From Terana coerulea (Eukaryota; Basidiomycota; Agaricomycetes; Polyporales; Phanerochaetaceae): DNA of 64,000 nucleotides. The translations under genes and the position numbers were made by a program. The stretch covers positions 61,017-125,016 of the forward strand of contig JAKOGH010000264.1 in the NCBI GenBank assembly GCA_024811115.1. Direction: 5' to 3'. Shown piece after piece: positions 58,017 through 64,000 of this stretch (position 1 is its first letter; every line of letters starts with the position of its first letter). Below the pieces are notes generated by a model. It was given only the letters and a program-made list of their open reading frames with translations. It was not told the DNA's origin and did no database searches.

Positions 58017-60466
58017 TCATTGTGAAGGTAAGACTCTGGATACCCATTCCCAAACCGGCTCCGGAGCCATAGAAGCGAAGGGATCCCCGTGCTTTGCGTC
58101 CTCCAGGAGCGCACATACGACATTCGCATCAACGAATTGGAGGTCGCATGGCTCAGTGGTAAGCTGCGCATTAGCATCGATGGGGACCCCATTTCCTAGC
58201 CTCGTTAATCCGATGAACGTGCCGGGCGAACGATCCACTTGAAGAATGCGCATGGGTAAGTTATTCACGACAGGTAAATTGATCGACTTACCTGTAAGTC
58301 TCCGTTCCCGAGCAGCATTCCAGTCAATCCTTTGGTCCGTAAAGAAGTAATTTCGCACCAGCTTATCCGCTGTCCATCGGCCTTGACTGGGAACAAGCAT
58401 CTAGATGCAGGGAGATATCAGCGTCTGGGCTTGGCATCAAGACAGCACACGCACCCGACTAAGCAAGTCGAACATTGGCCGATCTCTCAACATCAAGGAC
58501 ACCCAGAGAACACTGATCTCCTCGTCAGTAGGTGGCTTTTCGAGGTGGTTATAGAGCTCCAAGATGACGATGCCCATGCTCCATATGTCGTCTGCAAAGG
58601 TGTGTACCCGGGGCTGGGTGACTCTGCGCTGGTCAAGTGCGGTATAAGCCAAGACGGAAGAGTACGGAGGTACCACTTGACCGGCGAACACAGCGTTCTC
58701 GAACCCAGACAGCATGAGGTGCCCGCTGGAGTCAACATGTATGTTCTCAGGTCGAATGTTGCGGTGGACGAGCTGCAGAGATTCTAAATCATGGAGGGCG
58801 AGTATCTGCGAAATGATGCATCAGAACTAAAGACGAGTGGACGTCACTGGTGGTCTACGTACCAACTCGGCTACATAGGTAGCAAACGGGAAGCGATGCT
58901 TGGGGCAGCTCATCATCCGTGTTCTGAGGTTACATATATATCGTGGCTACCGACGTTCGTCAGCAACAACGCACTCCTCCGACAAATATAAATGCGCCTA
59001 CCGTTACGAAGTAGATATGCAAGTCGTCGGCCCAAGACTGCAGCATCGGATCCAAAAGCATCCTTTCGGATGATAGTTAGCAATCCAAGCCATCGCTGTT
59101 CTTCTCCCGCAAGGCTCGGTGACGCCCGCTGCGGTCGCTGTACAAAGCCGTCTTCCGAACGATCTTCAGAGTGTAAGTCTGCAACCGATTACCATCGTTC
59201 TTCGTTGCAATGCAGGTGCTGCTGTGATCGGTCCTACACCAAGAGACGGTGAAGTGCATAGGAGCGAGTGGAGTTTCCGCATCGGAGAGTTGGCAGGGCA
59301 GTATCGGCTTGAGGAATGAAGCTGATCTCAGCTTGAGCAAACGTTGGACTTGGGGGTGCTAGCTGATGGAACGGGGCGATACTGGGGTGGAACGGTCCAG
59401 GACGGCCTTCCAATATGCCGAGAAGGATGTTCTGCGCCGTGTGTGGCAGTCTGTCGTCGATATGCCACACAGGATCCTCTGGTAGATGACCACTCAAATC
59501 CGTCACGCAGTCGACGATCGCAGGGAAAGGCCAGATACCGCCAAGGTCAGGGTTTACTACTAGTTGGACAGAGAAACAAATGATACACCATCCGGAACGT
59601 CGATGTATTCTTCAGTCTTGTCACTTGCTGGAATGTCTGAGCGATAGTCGGGTAGTGCGTCCAGAGGTAGCGGCGCGGGCACTCGGAGATAATGTTTGGC
59701 CGGGGTCAGTCGCGCATTCTCCTCAGCCTCCAGTGCAATGCGCTGAGAGCCTTCAGAAGAACTGGCATGGTAGGACCTATCCCCGCCCATGGACCATGCC
59801 TCCAACACTCTTGTAGCGGCGCCCCGGGAAGAGCCAGAAGCGGTGCCTGTCGTAGGAAGCTCGAGCGGACGAGGTGCAGGGGTATGTGGGACGCTCAGAT
59901 ATTCGAGAGATTGCCCATAATGGCTAGACGGAAGTTTTTCAACGATTGCTGCCACATTCGAGTCTCCAGACGGCGTTTCGGATGCGTGTGACGATATTCG
60001 CGTAGTGGTCTCCGTCGTGTTCGGTGGTGTGCAACTTACAGGCGGCGGACGTGCGAGTCTTCTTCTGTACATAGCCCGGCCTGAGATTGCCTGGATATTG
60101 ACCGAGACAAATCAGCAATGGAATGGTGGGGAGTAGCGGGTACAGCACGAGACGGTGCGCCTTGGATGTGGGAGGTAGACGGAGCCTGAGCAAAGTGAGC
60201 AGACTTGGCACGAGAGCGTCTTCTCCATAGATCCTTGAGCCTATTCCGGCTTGTATTCAAGAGCATCCGCTTGGTAGCGGATGGAGGGAGGCGGTCGGTT
60301 CGGTGATGACATGGGAGTGGCCGAGGTGCGGTCGTTCTTCTTCGTGTGTGGGAGAGGGATTCTTGCCGAGGACCAAGAGGCTGGCTTCAGTATCTTCTGC
60401 TCTTGCGTGTCTATGATCACGAGAATGCAGACGACGCTGAGCGAAAACCTTGCTGAACAGCTTCAT
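58017..60466 (-). pseudogene. kinase-like gene K4, probable pseudokinase or pseudogene
   Basis: Ordered parts of the same kinase fold are readable: TYTLKIVRK (Lys), ADDLHIYFVT, then VHRNIRPENI (58741-58775), LMLSGFENAV (58693-58711), DDIWSMGIVILELYNH and a C-terminal tail ending ..EWVSRVLPSQ. The catalytic Asp is Asn (HRN), the metal-binding DFG is GFE, and no APE motif remains, so phosphotransfer should be lost. An in-frame TAA lies at 59077-59079 between the Lys region and the hinge, unless an unseen intron removes it. The N-terminal part (MKLFSKVFAQRRL.. at 60466; KRMLLNTSRNRLKDLW in another frame) also needs a frame change. The intron 58238-58291 (54 nt) is stop-free in frame. TATA-like TTATAAG lies at about 60535. 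Confidence 0.6.
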
Positions 60467-61379
60467 GTCGAGGTGATGAGAGGGTTGTAGAGCAGGGTGT
60501 CAATGTGGCTCACAATATGACATGACGCTCGGCTTATAAGCCCATCGCATGGGCTAATATGCTATGCTAGGTGTTTGCTGAGGTCGGTGCAAAGCGGGCG
60601 GTGGCCTCTGGCGTCGTACATATGATATTCGATGCGATGTCGGCCAGACTTGCTCAGAGGATGCTGTCAAAAGCTGTGCGGGAGCCAGATATGGTGAAAG
60701 CGCATTATATATCAGAATGTTACGCACTGCCTTGGATGAAGTTCGCCTTCCGCCACATTCATCACAGCATTACAAGGGAGCTGAGCTTCGGGCCGCGAGA
60801 TTTACGTGAGTTGATTAGCAGTGCCTTCAAAATTGCCATTTCCGTAGTAAGCAGCAGAATCTACTCGCGCAAGCTATGTGCAATGCTCACCAATGCGATT
60901 TTGCGCGCTCTGAAGACACCCTCCATAGGTTCCGCGTTCAAGTCCAGTGCGCCACATTTGCGAAATGCTAAACCCCCTGCCGAGAGGCCAAGCGGAGGAA
61001 GAGGTATTTCGAAACAGCATGGGACATTTCTTCCTAAGGCACGCAGTTGCATGCGCTATAAAAGTGGGAAAGGCTAGTATATATATCTTGACGATGCATT
61101 TGAGGAAGCAGCGATTGAGGATCCTGGTTTGACAAGAGGTCCGCGACCAGCGTCACGATTTCGGAATGACTGTGCGATCAATGTGATGGTCACGGGCCAT
61201 CAGTCACACCGCGGCATGGCGATCGTGAAGCTGTGGCAGTGCCGAGTGCCTATAAACTTACCTCAGCTCCACCATCTGTGAAAGTATACCCTCAGGACAG
61301 CCAGTTTAGGAACAAGCTGCGACGTCCCTGGCACCTGCGTACAACTGCACTATCGTCTCACTTCAACGAGCAGCCCGGG
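60467..61379. other. intergenic between divergent K4 and BTB gene
   Basis: A 168-codon plus-strand frame (60571-61077) has no signature and is not called. A TATAAAC element near 61250 may serve the BTB gene. Confidence 0.35.
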
Positions 61380-62210
61380 ATGTCAAACTTAGATGATTCG
61401 TTCTTCTTCCAAGATGTCTATCTCCAAGTGTGTATCTGAAGAGTATCTTAAGAGTCTGAGTTCGCTCATCTTCTCAGGTTGAAGGAACATGCTTCCGGCT
61501 TTGGAAGCGTAACTTCGAGGAAGGCTCAACAGTGTTTCGGGATATGTTCAATCTACCAGCAGGACCCGCCGGTCCTCAAGGTACGGCAGAGGACAATCCA
61601 ATTGTTCTTGAAGGTATCAAAGCGGGTGACTTCCGTCAGCTACTAAAGGTTTTGTTCCCTCGGTGAGTTCATGCTATACCCGCCCGCGTTGGCCTAATCG
61701 CGATTATCCTTACATACATACCACAGGGGCTCTGCCGCCGCTGATCTCACTACAGATCAGTGGATGTCACTACTCAAACTGACCACTCTCTGGGAGTTCA
61801 AGGCTCTTCGTGAGCAAGCTATTGCTCAGCTGGGAATAACGTTCGCACCGGACCCCGCTCAGCGCGTCGCCCTCGCATATCAATTTAACATCGACGTTTG
61901 GTTAATTCTAGCGTTAAATGCCTTAGCGCAGAGGGAGCAGCCACTGAACGAGTATGATGTCGCAACGATGGGCATCCCATGCGTGTTGAAGTTGGCAGAG
62001 GTTAGAGAGGCGTACGAGGGACGCTGCTCGTCTTGTATACAGCGCCATTTACCAACCGCGCCCGTGGACCACCCAATGCTGGCCTACTTACAGACCCTCA
62101 ACACTGGAACCACTACCTATGGAAATTTACCAGTGTATCACCCACCACCATCCTCTAGAGCCCTTTACGATTTTACTCCACATATTGAACGAGTGTTCAA
62201 TTTGCAGTAA
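61380..62210 (+). CDS. BTB/POZ-domain protein
   Basis: Three exons: 61380-61427, 61478-61662 and 61727-62210, with introns in phase. Start MSNLDDSFFFQDVYLQ, then VEGTCFRLWKRNFEEGSTVF, RDMFNLPAG, NPIVLEGIKAGDFRQLLKVLFP, the pattern of the BTB fold in mushroom-specific families. The C-terminal half is helical (WMSLLKLTTLWEFKALREQA, RVALAYQFNIDVWL) and includes CSSCIQRH. BTB proteins dimerise and often serve as Cul3 adaptors or transcription cofactors; the role here is not known. No defect seen. Confidence 0.82.
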
Positions 62211-62549
62211 AGACCAGACTTTGCGAACCACACGCGATCTTGATAGCAGAAAGCCAAATAGCGCTATCCGGATATCGTTGTACATCTTGAGTGTATAGGA
62301 AAATATAATGGCGTTGTCATGTGTGTGTGTTTGAACACTCCAATACTGTGTAGCCTTGTCGCCGACCCAGACTGGGAGCGAGATATTCAAAGATCATTAC
62401 ATTCTCATGTGACTTTATTAAAGCAACTGTCGTAAGTACATTATCGTCAACACTACACTTGTCCTTTTCAGCCTCTTATAAGTCCGAGAAGCACGACTGT
62501 CCTGATATCCGAGGCGGGGATAGGGAAACTTGGAGAAAACGAGACAGCA
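62211..62549. other. intergenic between convergent BTB gene and K5
   Basis: Nothing recognised. Confidence 0.4.
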
Positions 62550-63891
62550 TCAGGAAGCGGCAAAAGGTGGGCCATGTGCAGCGTCGGCAATGATACGCAG
62601 CGGCAGAGGGCATGTGTAGTTGAAGTCGTGGCTAACATCCCATGGTGGCGTGGACGCTGCTGTTTGAGCGGGATCAGCCTTGGCTTCCTCAGGCTCTCCA
62701 GACGCGTTCTCGGATGGTTCATGGTTGGGTTGTGGAAGGCTCATCTTGGCTCGACTCAGATCCAGAAGAGCTAAGAGTGGTAGTGTCAGCGCTCCGAAGA
62801 TCTCGCTTCGACAAAGAATGTACTCACGAGGACCATTGCCTAGTGCATGCCAGTTGATGTGGCGGAAATAGGGATGACACCGGACTTCGTACATGGTCGC
62901 GCGTCGCCGAGGATCCCTTGTAAGCATCTAAAGCGTAGGCCTGAGTCAGAACACATAGACCGTCATGGGAGCCTAAAATTGAGTTACCTTGCTCAGAAGA
63001 TCAAACAGCACTGGGACATGTCCCCGTATGTACTTCATTTGCACAAGGTCCGCAGGTGAGCAGGTGAGCATGCGCAACTTCTGATCGGCCCGTCCTTCGT
63101 CGTCGTATAGCACGTGTGGCGGGACCTCATGCGCAAAAATTTGTAACGCGACGATACCGAGGCTCCACACGTCTGCAAGCACGTCGCATCCCGGTTGTCC
63201 AAAGAGACCATCCGCCATGACTTCAGGAGCTTGGTAACATGTCGTACCGCCCCCTCCGTGCCCACGAGGCATGTCCGGCGTGATATGGCTGGCAAGACCA
63301 AAGTCGGCGAGGGCGAGGTTGCCGTACGGTGTGACCAGAATGTTGTCGGGTTTCAGATCAAGATGCATATATCCCATTTCGTGAAGATCTGATATAGCTT
63401 GAACCTGTACCGCTTCAGCCACGTAAACGAGTAAAGCTTCTATGGGATGCTTACCATTTGGGCGAAATAGACTGAGAAAGGGAGCTGATGCTGGCGGGTC
63501 GAGCAAACCAGCGATAAGAGATCCATGGAGTAATGGCGCTGGTGATGCAATTTCAGTAACGGGAGTTTTCCCTTCGGAAAACTAGGGGCACTTACCATGA
63601 CGAAGTATATGTTGTCTTGGTCGTCCCATGAGTACAGCAAGTGCGTGAAAAGGGACGCCTTTCGTCAGTAACACGAACGAGCACCTTGTGTTCCGTTGTC
63701 GCGACAGGTACGGCATCGGCCAAGACAAGGTGCACCTTAGCCATCACTTTGATAGCGACAAGCTCTCCGCGGTCCGAATGTGCGCGGTATACATGCCCAA
63801 AACCGCCGCGATTGAGGCACGCTTGCACGGTAAAGGTGACTCCGTCATGCCGAAGAACTTTTCCAGGGGGCAGTATCGCAGACTTCTGCAA
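62550..63891 (-). CDS. Ser/Thr protein kinase K5 (5' part unresolved)
   Basis: Kinase domain: ACLNRGGFGHVYRAH, ELVAIKVMAK, QDNIYFVM, YMHLDLKPDN (63341-63375), LALADFGLASH, TTCYQAPEVMADG, DVWSLGIVALQIFAHE and DPRRRATMYEV. The C-terminal tail ends ..HGPPFAAS at 62550. The catalytic Asp, Lys and DFG Asp are present; HRD is HLD, a non-RD variant, so activity is plausible. Near 63660 one base is missing in an A run (GACGAAAGGCG): VLVRVTDE reads in one frame and KASLFTHLLYSWDD in the next. The part upstream of MQKSAILPPGKVLRHDG probably continues beyond 63891 and past the window, as in the other family members with long N-terminal regions. Confidence 0.72.
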
Positions 63892-64000
63892 GCAGTCGAG
63901 ATCAGCATATGGATCGCGTCGTCGACGACGTTCGCGCTTGGGTGAAGGAGGAGCCTGAGGCGGGGCCTCTGGAGAGGCATTGTGCGAAGTTTCATGAGGA

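Noticed and set aside
60571..61077. 168-codon plus-strand frame between K4 and the BTB gene
   Set aside because: Its first ATG is internal, no domain is visible, and it lies in the promoter space of two divergent genes.

Overview
The window looks like nuclear DNA from a filamentous basidiomycete, probably an Agaricomycete. Genes are cut by many short introns of about 45-70 nt with GT..CTAAC/CTGAC..AG signals. The gene families fit that group: F-box proteins, MYND zinc fingers, BTB proteins, a PA14-containing GH3 beta-glucosidase, a phi-like glutathione transferase, DHA1-type MFS transporters and a ferric reductase. No species can be named from sequence alone.

Layout. 1-4.7 kb: the 3' end of an F-box-family paralogue, a complete F-box gene (+), and Ser/Thr kinase K1 (+). 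5.2-10.3 kb: a large disordered hypothetical protein (-) and a C2-domain protein (-). 10.7-16.3 kb: three tandem MFS copies (-), the first a truncated, mutated pseudogene and the other two intact in reading. 16.4-17.8 kb: a 1390-bp transposon with 67-bp perfect terminal inverted repeats (TIRs) and a 9-bp target duplication. 18.3-20.7 kb: kinase K2 (-). 20.7-24.1 kb: no gene, but an 887-bp hAT-like element. 24.2-29.1 kb: the beta-glucosidase and the glutathione transferase (+), each carrying an apparent one-base frameshift. 29.7-38.1 kb: two identical tRNA-Met genes in opposite orientation enclose a MYND gene, a disordered hypothetical protein, an F-box gene and a doubtful small ORF. 38.5-41.2 kb: a ferric reductase (-). 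42.9-54.8 kb: a tandem array of five MYND-finger paralogues (A-E, +), most of them broken, interrupted by an opposite-strand gene built of alternating helical repeat exons; two small transposons sit in this array. 55.0-60.5 kb: kinases K3 and K4 (-), both with damaged catalytic motifs. 61.4-62.2 kb: a BTB protein (+). 62.5-63.9 kb: kinase K5 (-), 5' end not resolved.

The main story is lineage-specific duplication and decay. A five-member kinase family runs from a canonical catalytic core (K1) to a likely pseudokinase (K4). A MYND array has lost reading frames through nonsense changes, deletion and transposon insertion. An MFS array keeps one dead copy. Several otherwise well-conserved genes also show single-base indels, often at homopolymers, so assembly error must be excluded before all of them are called pseudogenes. 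Metabolic genes (GH3, GST, ferric reductase, MFS) fit a wood- or litter-decaying lifestyle, but that is inference.
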